Shown here piece by piece: positions 9,416 to 16,933 of a stretch of 64,000 nucleotides of DNA (positions within the stretch are counted from its first letter, which is position 1; every line of letters starts with the position of its first letter). Below the pieces are notes generated by a model that was not told the DNA's origin, made no database searches, and saw nothing but the letters and a program-made list of their open reading frames with translations. The DNA comes from CAVSQX01 sp963730225 (lineage in GTDB: Bacteria; Planctomycetota; Phycisphaerae; Tepidisphaerales; Tepidisphaeraceae). The DNA lies in the NCBI GenBank assembly GCA_963730225.1, contig CAVSQX010000004.1, positions 744,001-808,000 on the forward strand, in the 5' to 3' direction. The position numbers were made by a program, and so were the translations under genes.

Positions 9416-11434
9416 ATGAAGATCAGCCTCCAATGGCTCAGCGACTTTCTGCCCGGAGCTTTGGACGCCCAGCTGGCCGCCGACGCCTTGACCGCCGGCG
9501 GACTTCCGGTTGAAACCATCGAGCACATCGACGGCGACACCGTCCTGGATGTCGAAGTCACCAGCAACCGCAGCGATTGCCTCTCGCACATCGGCGTCGC
9601 CCGGGAGCTTTCAGCGCTGCTGAACCGGGATTTTCGCGATGCGCCCGCTCCGCCGAGCGAATCTTCCGCCGCCTCGACCGGCGTCACGGGGCTCAGCGGC
9701 TTGCGAATCGACGCCCCCGACCTGTGCCCGCACTACACCGCCCGGGTGATTCGCAATGTGAAGATCGGCCCCAGCCCCGATTGGATGCGCCGCCGGTTGC
9801 ACGCCGTCGGCGTGCGCAGCATCAACAACATCGTCGATGTCACCAACTACGTTCTGTTCGAATTGGGCCATCCGCTCCACGCTTTTGATCTGGACAAAAT
9901 CCAAGGCGGGCAGATCATCGTCCGTCGAGCCGCCGCCGGGGAGAAGATCACCAGCATCGACGGGCACCAGCGATCGCTTTCGCCCGAAATGTTGGTGATC
10001 GCCGACGCCCACAAGCCCATCGCCCTGGCCGGGGTGATGGGCGGGAGAGAGAGCGAAGTCTCCGACGGAAGTGCGAATATCATGGTGGAATCGGCGCGAT
10101 TCGATCCGCTGTCGGTTCGCAGCTCCGCCCGCGCCTTGGCGATGGGCAGCGACAGCTCATATCGCTTTGAGCGCGGGATCGATCCCGCGCTGGCGCAGCG
10201 TGCCAGCCTGCGGGCAACGCAATTGATTCTTGAAACTGCCGGGGGCCGGGCGGTCGGGCCGCTGCTGTCGGCGGGATCGGCATCCGACGGCCCCAAAAAA
10301 CTCTGGCTGCGCATCGCCCGGCTGCATCAGGTGCTGGGTGTGGAATTTCCGACGCAGAAAGTCGTCGAATCGCTCCACCGCCTGCGGCTGACGCCCGTCC
10401 TCCGCGGCGAACGCATCGATGTCACCATTCCAAGTTGGCGATTGGATTTGAACCAGGAGATCGATCTGGTCGAGGAGGTGGCCCGGGTGATCGGCTACGA
10501 AAAAATTCCCGTGCGCGACGAAATCCGCATTCGGCTCGCTCCCACGGATTTGTCGCAGCGAGCGACCGACACCATCCGCTCGACGCTGGTCGCCGGCGGT
10601 TTTTTTGAAGCCGTCACGTTCAGCTTCGTGACCGAAGCGTTGGCCCGATCCTTCGCCCCGCCGCAAGCCGCATCGCTGCCGCGGGCCGATTCCCGTGTTC
10701 GCAAAGCCGACGCCCAGCTTCGCCCCAGCATTTTGCCCGGGCTGCTGGAAGCCGTCCGGCACAACGAATCGGCCGGCACGGCTGGAGCAAAATTGTTCGA
10801 GATCGGATCGGTCTTCTGGAACGACCCCGCCGGGAAAACGCACGAAAAGCGCACGCTCGCCCTGGCCTGCGGAACCGAGCTGCGCGACCTCCGCGGCGTC
10901 ATCGAATCGCTGCTGAGCAAACTCGACGCCGATCGATCGGTTCGCGTGATCCCCACCGCCGCGCCCGGATACGCCGTCGGCGCGTGCGGCCGAATCGAAT
11001 GGGCTGGAAAGAATCTCGGGCACATCGGCTTGGCCGATGCAAAAATCGTCGAGCAACTCGGCCTGCGCGAATCGCCGACGATCGCGGAGTTGGATTTTTC
11101 GCCGCTGGTGGAAGGTGCGGTACACGTTCCGCAGTTGCATCCGCTGCCGCGCTTCCCAGCGGTGCGGCGGGATTTGTCGATGGTGCTTGCGGAGGATCGG
11201 CCATACCGGCAATTGGAAGAATTGATCTGGCAAATCAAACCGGAGAATCTGGAAACGTTCGAATATGTCACGACGTATCGGGGCAAGCCGTTGGACGCCG
11301 GAACCAAAAGCGTGACGGTGACGCTGGTGTTTCGCTCGGCGGACGGAACGCTTACAAGCGAAGCGGTGGAATCGGCCGTGCAGAAAGTGATCGACGCGGC
11401 AAGTTCAAATCTGAACGCCGTTTTGCGAACGTGA
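9416..11434 (+). CDS. pheT: Phenylalanine--tRNA ligase beta subunit (short form)
   Basis: 672 residues against about 790 in E. coli. The B1 start (MKISLQWLSDFLPG), B3/B4 ('TSNRSDCLSHIGVARELSAL', 'DVTNYVLFELGHPLHAFD', 'LAGVMGGRESEVSD'), B5 ('LVEEVARVIGYEKIP') and the C-terminal anticodon-binding FDX-ACB domain ('PRFPAVRRDLSMV ... VTVTLVFRSADGTLTSEA') are present. The tRNA-binding OB-fold (B2/EMAP-like) that normally lies between 'GLEVD' and the first 'NR-DCL' motif is missing: residue about 40 ('GDTVLDVEV') follows directly. The protein forms the alpha2beta2 PheRS with PheS, which is not in the window. No frameshift is seen. Confidence 0.95.
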   Translation: MKISLQWLSDFLPGALDAQLAADALTAGGLPVETIEHIDGDTVLDVEVTSNRSDCLSHIGVARELSALLNRDFRDAPAPPSESSAASTGVTGLSGLRIDAPDLCPHYTARVIRNVKIGPSPDWMRRRLHAVGVRSINNIVDVTNYVLFELGHPLHAFDLDKIQGGQIIVRRAAAGEKITSIDGHQRSLSPEMLVIADAHKPIALAGVMGGRESEVSDGSANIMVESARFDPLSVRSSARALAMGSDSSYRFERGIDPALAQRASLRATQLILETAGGRAVGPLLSAGSASDGPKKLWLRIARLHQVLGVEFPTQKVVESLHRLRLTPVLRGERIDVTIPSWRLDLNQEIDLVEEVARVIGYEKIPVRDEIRIRLAPTDLSQRATDTIRSTLVAGGFFEAVTFSFVTEALARSFAPPQAASLPRADSRVRKADAQLRPSILPGLLEAVRHNESAGTAGAKLFEIGSVFWNDPAGKTHEKRTLALACGTELRDLRGVIESLLSKLDADRSVRVIPTAAPGYAVGACGRIEWAGKNLGHIGLADAKIVEQLGLRESPTIAELDFSPLVEGAVHVPQLHPLPRFPAVRRDLSMVLAEDRPYRQLEELIWQIKPENLETFEYVTTYRGKPLDAGTKSVTVTLVFRSADGTLTSEAVESAVQKVIDAASSNLNAVLRT

Positions 11435-11467
11435 GCGATGGAATCTTGCATCGAATGGACCGGCCCG

Positions 11468-11540
11468 ATGCGACAAATGCGACACATTTGAAAATTGATT
11501 GGTATTTGCTAACCCACAATTCCGTGGCCGCCAGCCGGTT
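11468..11540 (+). repeat. Dispersed intergenic element, copy 1
   Basis: The stretch beginning GATGCGACAAATGCGACAC and running through GATTGGTATTTGCTAAC is about 70% similar to 22508-22582, which also lies directly after a gene. It begins with tandem TGC(A/G)ACA words. The rest of 11435-11730 holds nothing I recognise. Confidence 0.55.
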
Positions 11541-11730
11541 ACGAAAATTGCCGTTTTGGTAGGCGAAATTTGCATCGCACGGCGAGCCGGATGGAGGACT
11601 TGATCGTCGGCAAACCGGGCGTTGTTTTTCTTGACATCTCTTTTTGCGTTGAGAACATTGCAACAAAGTCCCCTGGCCCGTGCGGACATTCTGCACACCA
11701 AAGCGCCCATTATTGGGATGTTATCCCGCC

Positions 11731-12043
11731 ATGGCCGACAATCCAACCAAGCGCAGCTCCAGAGAATGTCCCCGGGGATTTCTACGTCGAAGACGGCATG
11801 TGTATGCGATGCTGTCTGCCGCACTCTGAAGCACCTGAACTGATGAACGATTGCAGCCGCGATTTTCGGCAATGTTTCTTCCGCCGACAACCAAAGACCG
11901 CAGAGGAAATTGATCAGGCAATTCGAGCGATCCAGATTTCAGAGGTTGCGGCCCTCCGCTATGGTGGTACCGACCAATCCATCATCCGTAGACCGCGTGG
12001 GCAATGCTGTGACCATCCGCTCGACGGTGAAAAGGTGGGATAA
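11731..12043 (+). CDS. Small cysteine-rich ferredoxin-like protein, frame-interrupted near 11755
   Basis: ATG 11731 gives MADNPTKR, then the frame must move by one base to continue as APENVPGDFYVEDGMC. The rest resembles a small ferredoxin-like family I recall from planctomycetes and verrucomicrobia, with NVPG-x-FYV near the N-terminus. It contains a C-x2-CC cluster ('GMCMRCCLPHSEAPELM'), 'FRRQPKTAEEIDQAI' and 'ALRYGGTD'. Repaired length is 103 residues. It has fewer Cys than a classical 4Fe-4S ferredoxin, so cluster binding is doubtful. It sits alone between pheT and a toxin-antitoxin pair. Family recognition is from memory and should be tested by profile search. Confidence 0.45.
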
Positions 12044-12133
12044 CCAGCCAATGCTCTGGACCGGTCCGCATCGCGTCCGGCGCGACGAAAAGACTCATCG
12101 CTTACGCACCCGACCAAGGCGCCGTAGTATTGG

Positions 12134-12139
12134 TATACT
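12134..12139 (+). promoter_or_regulatory. Candidate -10 box for the RelE-type toxin-antitoxin operon
   Basis: TATACT at 12134-12139 lies 21 nt before the antitoxin ATG, with an SD-like AAAGGTG between them. No clear -35 is visible. Confidence 0.4.
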
Positions 12140-12160
12140 GTCCGGCGAAAGGTGAACCCC

Positions 12161-12373
12161 ATGGCAGAAGTAACGTTTGATGAGGTCCTGGAGGCAATCG
12201 AGCATTTGCCGGTGGACGAACAAGCCGATCTGCTGGAGGTCGTGCGACGGCGGCTGGCGGAGCGGGGACGCCGCCGCGTGATCGAAGATATCGCTGAGGC
12301 GCACACTCAGTTCGGCAACGGCACGGCTAAACCGGCAAGCGTGGATGAGATCATGCGCGAGATCGAGTCGTGA
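12161..12373 (+). CDS. Type II antitoxin-like small protein
   Basis: 70 residues from ATG 12161, preceded by AAAGGTG at 12147-12153. 'VLEAIEHLPVDEQADLLEVVRRRLAERGRRR' is the helical pattern of small antitoxins found upstream of RelE/StbE toxins in planctomycetes and cyanobacteria. The acidic C-terminus (EIMREIES) would wrap the toxin. The stop overlaps the toxin start as GTGA at 12370-12373, the usual coupling of such operons. No DNA-binding fold is recognisable. Confidence 0.7.
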   Translation: MAEVTFDEVLEAIEHLPVDEQADLLEVVRRRLAERGRRRVIEDIAEAHTQFGNGTAKPASVDEIMREIES

Positions 12374-12651
12374 AACGCGTCCTGATTCAGTCGCCGGCGT
12401 TCGTTCGCGCGGCGAAGCGCTTTGCCAAGAAGCAACCCGTTGCGTCGGAAGCGATCCGTCAAACCCTCAATCGGCTTGGGGAAGACGTTTTCGCTCCGAG
12501 CTTGAGAACACACAAACTCAAAGGTGATCTGGCGGGCTATTGGGCGTCCAGCGCCGGTTACGACCTTCGCATCGTATTCCAACTCGTGCAGCATGGCGAC
12601 ACCGAGGCAATCCTCCTGCTTTCGGTCGGCACGCATGATGAAGTGTATTGA
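12370..12651 (+). CDS. RelE/ParE-superfamily toxin (mRNA interferase-like)
   Basis: 93 residues from GTG 12370. The RelE-fold signatures are 'FVRAAKRFAKKQP' at the N-terminus, 'LKGDLAGYWASSAGYDLRIVFQL' in the core, and a C-terminal 'LLLSVGTHDEVY' typical of RelE/StbE-family interferases. Expected to cut mRNA on the ribosome unless bound by the upstream antitoxin. The gene is convergent with the minus-strand gene ending at 12709. Confidence 0.78.
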   Translation: MKRVLIQSPAFVRAAKRFAKKQPVASEAIRQTLNRLGEDVFAPSLRTHKLKGDLAGYWASSAGYDLRIVFQLVQHGDTEAILLLSVGTHDEVY

Positions 12652-12708
12652 ACCTAAGAGGCGTGGCCTTTCGGGCCGGCGTGAAGCGGGGTGCGAAAGC
12701 GGCAGTTT

Positions 12709-13452
12709 TTATGGCGTCACCACGAATTTGGATTTGGCCTGTTGGCGGACGTAGGTGCGGGTGATGTCGGCGACGCCTTCGTGTTCGAAGGTGCCGTGGG
12801 TGGCGAGCCATTTTTGGCCGCGGGAGAAAAAATCGTCGAATTCGAGCGGGGACATCGGTTTGGCGAAATAGGTGTCGCGGCGAACGGGGATCACACGGCA
12901 AATCGGGTCGCCCTTTTTGATCGTGATTCGCTTCTGCGATGGATCGAGCTCGATGACGCAATGCCAGGGATAGCTGGCGGGATACCAGTCGGTTTCGACC
13001 AATGCCGTCATGGCCTTCCATGGGCGATCGCCGGTGGGCGGGTCGGTCATCAGGAGAAGCTCGTTCGCATCGGATTTGAGGAAGAGATAACTGCTGAGCT
13101 TGACCTGGCTTTGGATTTGCCGATAGACGTTGTCGGTGATGGGGTGGGGAATTTTCTGGCCTTTTTCCCAGAACCAGGCGTAGCGCTGGGTGAGCGGCGT
13201 ACCGGTTGAATCCTGCGAGCCGACGTAGTGGAAGTCGCTTTCGATGATGACATCCTTCTGCACGCGCCAGCCGGTGCGGTTGCGGAGGAACGTGACATTG
13301 AAATTCGCCAGAAGATCGAAGCCGAAAGCGTTGGCGGCGCGAATGGGCGGGCATTCCTCGGGCCAACCGCGGCCGGGGCCGGGCTTGGTGTAGATTTCCT
13401 TGCCGGGCGCGGGATCGAGAAGGTCTTGGTGGAATTTGAAGTAGGTGAGCAT
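12709..13452 (-). CDS. Conserved hypothetical protein, 247 residues
   Basis: Soluble protein, no signal peptide or membrane segment. Notable segments are 'WPEECPPIRAANAFGFDLLA', 'RYAWFWEKGQKIPHPITD' and 'RGDPICRVIPVRRDTYF'-like sequence near the end. Proteins of this type are sometimes annotated as DUF6065; I am not sure of that. Nothing in the neighbourhood (toxin-antitoxin downstream, word-repeat palindrome upstream) indicates a role. Confidence 0.6.
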   Translation of the reverse strand: MLTYFKFHQDLLDPAPGKEIYTKPGPGRGWPEECPPIRAANAFGFDLLANFNVTFLRNRTGWRVQKDVIIESDFHYVGSQDSTGTPLTQRYAWFWEKGQKIPHPITDNVYRQIQSQVKLSSYLFLKSDANELLLMTDPPTGDRPWKAMTALVETDWYPASYPWHCVIELDPSQKRITIKKGDPICRVIPVRRDTYFAKPMSPLEFDDFFSRGQKWLATHGTFEHEGVADITRTYVRQQAKSKFVVTP

Positions 13453-13459
13453 GGGAGGG

Positions 13460-13543
13460 ATTGCCTATTGCCTATTTCCTATTGCCCATTGGAAGACGGG
13501 CCTTTGCATTTAAATAGGCAATAGGAAATAGGCAATAGGCAAT
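13460..13543. repeat. 31-bp inverted repeat built from tandem ATTGCCT heptamers
   Basis: The left arm (13460-13490) is ATTGCCT, ATTGCCT, ATTTCCT, ATTGCCC plus ATT. The right arm (13513-13543) is its reverse complement with a single mismatch. The spacer is 22 nt. It lies between divergently transcribed genes (starts at 13452 minus and 13654 plus) and could fold into a long hairpin in either strand. Confidence 0.9.
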
Positions 13544-13577
13544 GGGATAATCCTGCAACAATTGCGGTTTGGCGCAC

Positions 13578-13606
13578 TTGACCGTTTTTGAGCGTGCCAT
13601 TAGCAT
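13578..13606 (+). promoter_or_regulatory. Sigma-70-type promoter for the histone-like gene
   Basis: TTGACC (13578-13583), 17-bp spacer, TAGCAT (13601-13606). The SD GGAGG at 13641-13645 sits 8 nt before ATG 13654. Confidence 0.55.
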
Positions 13607-13653
13607 TTTCCGCTTTACAGTCGGTAGAAACCCCCAACATGGAGGTTCGCATC

Positions 13654-13867
13654 ATGCAGGAATATGAAACTCTGAAACGTCTGGTCGATGGAAGCAGAAG
13701 AAGACTTGCAGAAGGCCGAGGGCGGCAACAAGGCCGCCGGAACGCGCGTTCGCAAGAAGATGCAGGAAATCAAATCGGCCGCCCAGGATGTTCGAAAGAA
13801 GATTCTGGAAGGCCGCGACGGCGAAGGCGATGCCGCCGGCTCCGGCGCGGCCGATGACGAGGCCTGA
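13654..13867 (+). CDS. Small histone H1-like (Hc1-type) protein, frame-interrupted near 13690
   Basis: The strong SD GGAGG fixes the start at 13654 (MQEYETLKRLVD). One base must be skipped at 13690/13691 to continue as EAEEDLQKAEGGNKAAGTRV and then RKKMQEIKSAAQDVRKKIL. This is the short Lys-rich pattern of bacterial histone H1-like proteins annotated in many planctomycetes. The repaired product is 70 residues with an acidic Gly/Ala tail. Expected role: nucleoid compaction. The unshifted frame gives an Arg-rich nonsense tail, so the break is not a real C-terminus. A good -35/-10 pair lies upstream. Confidence 0.65.
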
Positions 13868-13911
13868 TAGATTGGCAGAGCGGTCGTCGCTATCCGTCTG
13901 AAAATGCGTAC

Positions 13912-14382
13912 ATGCCGCCTCAACTGCTCTATGACATCGCCGACATTGATCTAAATTCGGTCGTGGCCGATCAGGAGGCCATCCGCAAGGTCAATCCCCA
14001 GCGCGGCGACATGGAGCATTTGAACGGAATCAACTGGTTCAACAAGGACGGGCGCATCGTCGGATTCAAGGATGTGCGTGACGACGAATTCTGGGTTGCG
14101 GGGCACATTCCGGGTCGACCGCTGCTGCCGGGGGTTTTGATGATCGAGTCGGCGGCCCAGTTGGCTTCGTATTACATCAAAGCGGTTTTGGGCTGGCAGG
14201 GATTTATCGGATTCCTGGGGGTGGAGGAGTGCAAATTCCGCGTGCCGGTGACACCGGGCTGCCGGATGTATCTGCTGGGGTTGCAATTGGAGGCGCGGCA
14301 CCGGCGATTTCGCAGTGAATTTCAGGGATTGGTCAACGGCGAGCTGGTTTTTACAACCCGAATCAAGGGTGTGATCATGTAG
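13912..14382 (+). CDS. FabZ/FabA-like 3-hydroxyacyl-ACP dehydratase
   Basis: 156 residues, hot-dog fold. The motif 'GHIPGRPLLPGVLMIESAAQ' matches the FabZ signature H-F-P-G-R-P-x-x-P-G-V, with catalytic His65 and Glu79. It would dehydrate beta-hydroxyacyl-ACP in fatty acid elongation. A dedicated role in another acyl pathway is possible, because the N-terminal about 40 residues differ from canonical FabZ and no other fab gene is nearby. An exonuclease gene follows after 13 nt. Confidence 0.8.
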   Translation: MPPQLLYDIADIDLNSVVADQEAIRKVNPQRGDMEHLNGINWFNKDGRIVGFKDVRDDEFWVAGHIPGRPLLPGVLMIESAAQLASYYIKAVLGWQGFIGFLGVEECKFRVPVTPGCRMYLLGLQLEARHRRFRSEFQGLVNGELVFTTRIKGVIM

Positions 14383-14395
14383 CCGCGGGGTATGG

Positions 14396-15070
14396 ATGCC
14401 CTTCTCATTACTGCAACCGCTGAGTGAACTTCCGCTGGTGGCGATCGATGTGGAGACGACCGGCATCGGCCCGGAGCGGGGTGATCGGATCATCGAATTG
14501 GCGATGGTGCGGATCGAGCGGGGCCAAATCACGGCGGAGTATCAGCAACTGCTGGATCCGCGGCGGCGGATCGGGGCAAGAATCTCGGCGCTGACAGGCA
14601 TCACGCAGAACATGGTTTCGGGCCAGCCGACGTTTGCCGATGAGCTCGATCGGATGGAACCGCTGCTGAGCGGAGCGGTGATTCTGGGGCATAACGTTGC
14701 ATTTGATCTTGCGTTTCTGCGTGCGGAATTTCGTCGCTGCGGGCGGGAGCTTTTTGGGGATTGGATGAACGCGATTGCGATCGTCGACACGCTGCGGCTG
14801 GCCCGCCGCCGATTCGGCCGAGGCGGCAACGGGCTGGGGCAACTGGCGCGACGGCTGGGCGTGGGGGCGGTGGCCGCCCACCGCGCTCTGGGCGATGCCC
14901 ACACCACTCGCATGGTTTTCCAGCGACTGCTGGAACCGTACGGGGGATGGCGGATTTCGCTTTGCGATTTGCTGATTCTACAGGGCCCGGCGATGAGGCT
15001 GCCGCAATGGCGGTTACGGCTGAGCGACGGAAACGCCCCGCAAGCCGAGCCGCTAAACATGGTGATGTAA
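14396..15070 (+). CDS. DnaQ-like 3'-5' exonuclease (DEDD superfamily)
   Basis: 224 residues. ExoI is 'AIDVETTGIGPERGDRIIEL' (D-x-E), ExoII is 'GHNVAFDLAFLRAEF' (Asp), and ExoIII is 'HRALGDAHTTRMVF' (H-x4-D), together the full DEDDh set. 'ISALTGITQNMV' is the usual substrate-binding segment of PolC/DnaQ-epsilon proteins. It may be a stand-alone proofreading or repair exonuclease; the polymerase III alpha partner is not in the window. The about 60-residue C-terminal extension is unassigned. Confidence 0.85.
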   Translation: MPFSLLQPLSELPLVAIDVETTGIGPERGDRIIELAMVRIERGQITAEYQQLLDPRRRIGARISALTGITQNMVSGQPTFADELDRMEPLLSGAVILGHNVAFDLAFLRAEFRRCGRELFGDWMNAIAIVDTLRLARRRFGRGGNGLGQLARRLGVGAVAAHRALGDAHTTRMVFQRLLEPYGGWRISLCDLLILQGPAMRLPQWRLRLSDGNAPQAEPLNMVM

Positions 15071-15228
15071 ATGGGTTGGAAGCGGGTTTTAGATTGAGAA
15101 ACCGTGCAACCGGGCAAAGTCCGGCGCATGTGGAATTACGTCCGTGGAGTTGACAACCGCACCCAAACGCCTTACGAATCTTCCCCTTTCGCCGGCGGAA
15201 TTGACGCAAGGATAGAGGTTAAACAACT

Positions 15229-16213
15229 GTGATTTCCGTTTCGCAACTGACCAAGGTGTATGGCCAAACCTTGGCGGTGGATCACGTCAGCTTTGAAGTT
15301 CCCAAGGGACAGGTGGTTGGATTCCTCGGGCCCAACGGCGCGGGCAAATCCACCACCCTGCGAATGCTCACGTGCTATTTGCCGCCAACCGACGGCGGAG
15401 CGACCATCAACGGATTCGATATTTTTCATCAGTCCGAACAAGTGCGGGCCAATCTGGGTTATCTGCCTGAAAACGTTCCGCTCTACAGCGAGATGCGGGT
15501 TGAGGAATATCTCGATTTTCGAGGCCGGCTGCGCAAGATGCCGCGAGCCGACAGGCGAGAGCGCCTCAGCTATGTTTTGGAGCGCTGCTGGCTGAAGGAT
15601 GTTCGCCGGCGGGTGATCGGGCATCTTTCCAAGGGATATCGCCAGCGCGTCGGCCTGGCCGATTCTCTGCTGCACAACCCCGCCGTTTTGATCATGGACG
15701 AGCCGACCGTCGGGCTGGACCCCACGCAAATCCGCGAAACCCGCAAATTGATCAAGGATTTGGGTGGCGATCACACGGTAATGCTCAGCACGCACATTCT
15801 GCCGGAAGTGGAGGCGGTGTGCGATCGGGCGATCATCATCGCCGGCGGACGGATCGTGGCGCAGGGAACGCCGGACGAATTGAGATCGAGCCGGCGAATG
15901 CAGGCGCGCGTGCTGGTGGAATGCCGGGGGCCGGCCAAGGATGTGGAAAACGCCGCTGGCGCGAGTCAGCGGAGTCAGCAAAGTCGAGATTCTCGCCGAT
16001 GGCGCCGCCGACAAGAATTGCATCACTGCCGCCCTGCGTCCGGCCGACGGGCGAGATATCCGCGAGGAAGTGGCGCGAACGGTCATTCAAAGCGGCTGGC
16101 CGCTGCGCGAGATTCGGCTGGAGCATGCAACTTTGGAGGAATTCTTCATACAAGTGACCGCCCACCAGGCCATGGGCCGAACCGAAACACAACCATCTGC
16201 CAACGCATCATGA
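15229..16213 (+). CDS. GldA-like ABC transporter ATPase, frame-interrupted near 15953
   Basis: Walker A is 'GPNGAGKST', the signature region 'HLSKGYRQRVGLA', Walker B 'AVLIMDEPTVGLDP', and the switch His is in 'MLSTHILPEVE'. The C-terminal about 90 residues lie one frame later (from 'LARVSGVSKVEILADG' to 'LEHATLEEFFIQVTAH', the usual end of this ATPase type), so one extra C at 15953/15954 breaks the gene. Repaired length is 327 residues. Because of the insertion, the first frame runs open into the permease gene and gives an artificial 565-codon fusion. The stop overlaps the permease ATG (ATGA 16210-16213). It energises an ABC-2 exporter with the next two genes. Confidence 0.85.
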
Positions 16214-16926
16214 CTCGCGCCACCACCATTGCCCGCCGGGAGCTCAACAGCTACTTCTATTCCCCAATCGCCTACGTAGCGATGACTCTGTTCCTCTTCG
16301 CCGCCGGATTTTCCTTCTGGGACGATTTCACTCCGGGACAGCCGGCGGTGATGCGATCGATCTTCGAGCACATGGTCTGGCTGCTGGTTTTCGTGATTCC
16401 GGTTCTGTGCATGGGGCTGATCTCCCAGGAATGGGCCACCGGAACGATCGAAACACTGATGACCGCCCCGCTGGATGAAACCGAAGTCGTGATGGGAAAG
16501 TTCCTGGGCTCGTTTTCCTTCTTCGTCATCCTGCTCGCACCCACGCTGATCTACGTGATCATGTTGCGCTTCTACGCCGATCCGGATTACGGCCCGATTT
16601 TTTGCGGGTATCTGGGATTGCTGCTGGTCGGCGCGTTGTACATTTCGATATCGCTATTCTGTTCGTCGCTGACGCGCAGCCAGGTGGTGGCTGCGGTGGC
16701 GTCGGCGGCGATTTTGCTGGTCACCAGCATCGTGCCGTGGTACGCCAGCAATCGGGCCACGCTGACCGGGTTTTGGCGCTCGGCCGCCGACCAGGGCGTG
16801 TTGAATCACTACGCCGATTTCAGCAAGGGAATCATCGGCACCGGAAACCTGGTCTATTTTCTGGCCTCGACGGCGGTGTTTCTGTTTTTGACGGTCAAGG
16901 TTCTTGAATCCCGCCGCTGGAAGTGA
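16210..16926 (+). CDS. GldF-like ABC-2 permease
   Basis: 238 residues with six hydrophobic segments ('YVAMTLFLFAAGFSFW', 'MVWLLVFVIPVLCMGLIS', 'SFFVILLAPTLIYVIML', 'YLGLLLVGALYISISLF', 'VAAVASAAILLVTSIV', 'LVYFLASTAVFLFLTV'). The family motif is 'EWATGTIETLMTAPLDETEVVMGKFL'-like; I read it as 'GTIETLMTAPLDETEVV'. Membrane partner of the preceding ATPase. In planctomycetes this permease is annotated as GldF-type although gliding is not implied. It is translationally coupled to the ATPase, with the GldG-like gene 8 nt downstream. Confidence 0.88.
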   Translation: MTRATTIARRELNSYFYSPIAYVAMTLFLFAAGFSFWDDFTPGQPAVMRSIFEHMVWLLVFVIPVLCMGLISQEWATGTIETLMTAPLDETEVVMGKFLGSFSFFVILLAPTLIYVIMLRFYADPDYGPIFCGYLGLLLVGALYISISLFCSSLTRSQVVAAVASAAILLVTSIVPWYASNRATLTGFWRSAADQGVLNHYADFSKGIIGTGNLVYFLASTAVFLFLTVKVLESRRWK

Positions 16927-16933
16927 TTTTGCC

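Noticed and set aside
12518..13366. Alternative minus-strand frame overlapping the 247-residue hypothetical gene
   Set aside because: His/Arg/Pro-rich composition and overlap with the toxin gene; the 12709-13452 frame has balanced composition.
15229..16926. A single 565-codon open frame reading as an ATPase-permease fusion
   Set aside because: The about 85 codons joining the two domains are Arg-rich nonsense in that frame, while the frame one base later holds the normal ATPase C-terminus with its own stop overlapping the permease ATG. The fusion is a product of the extra base near 15953.
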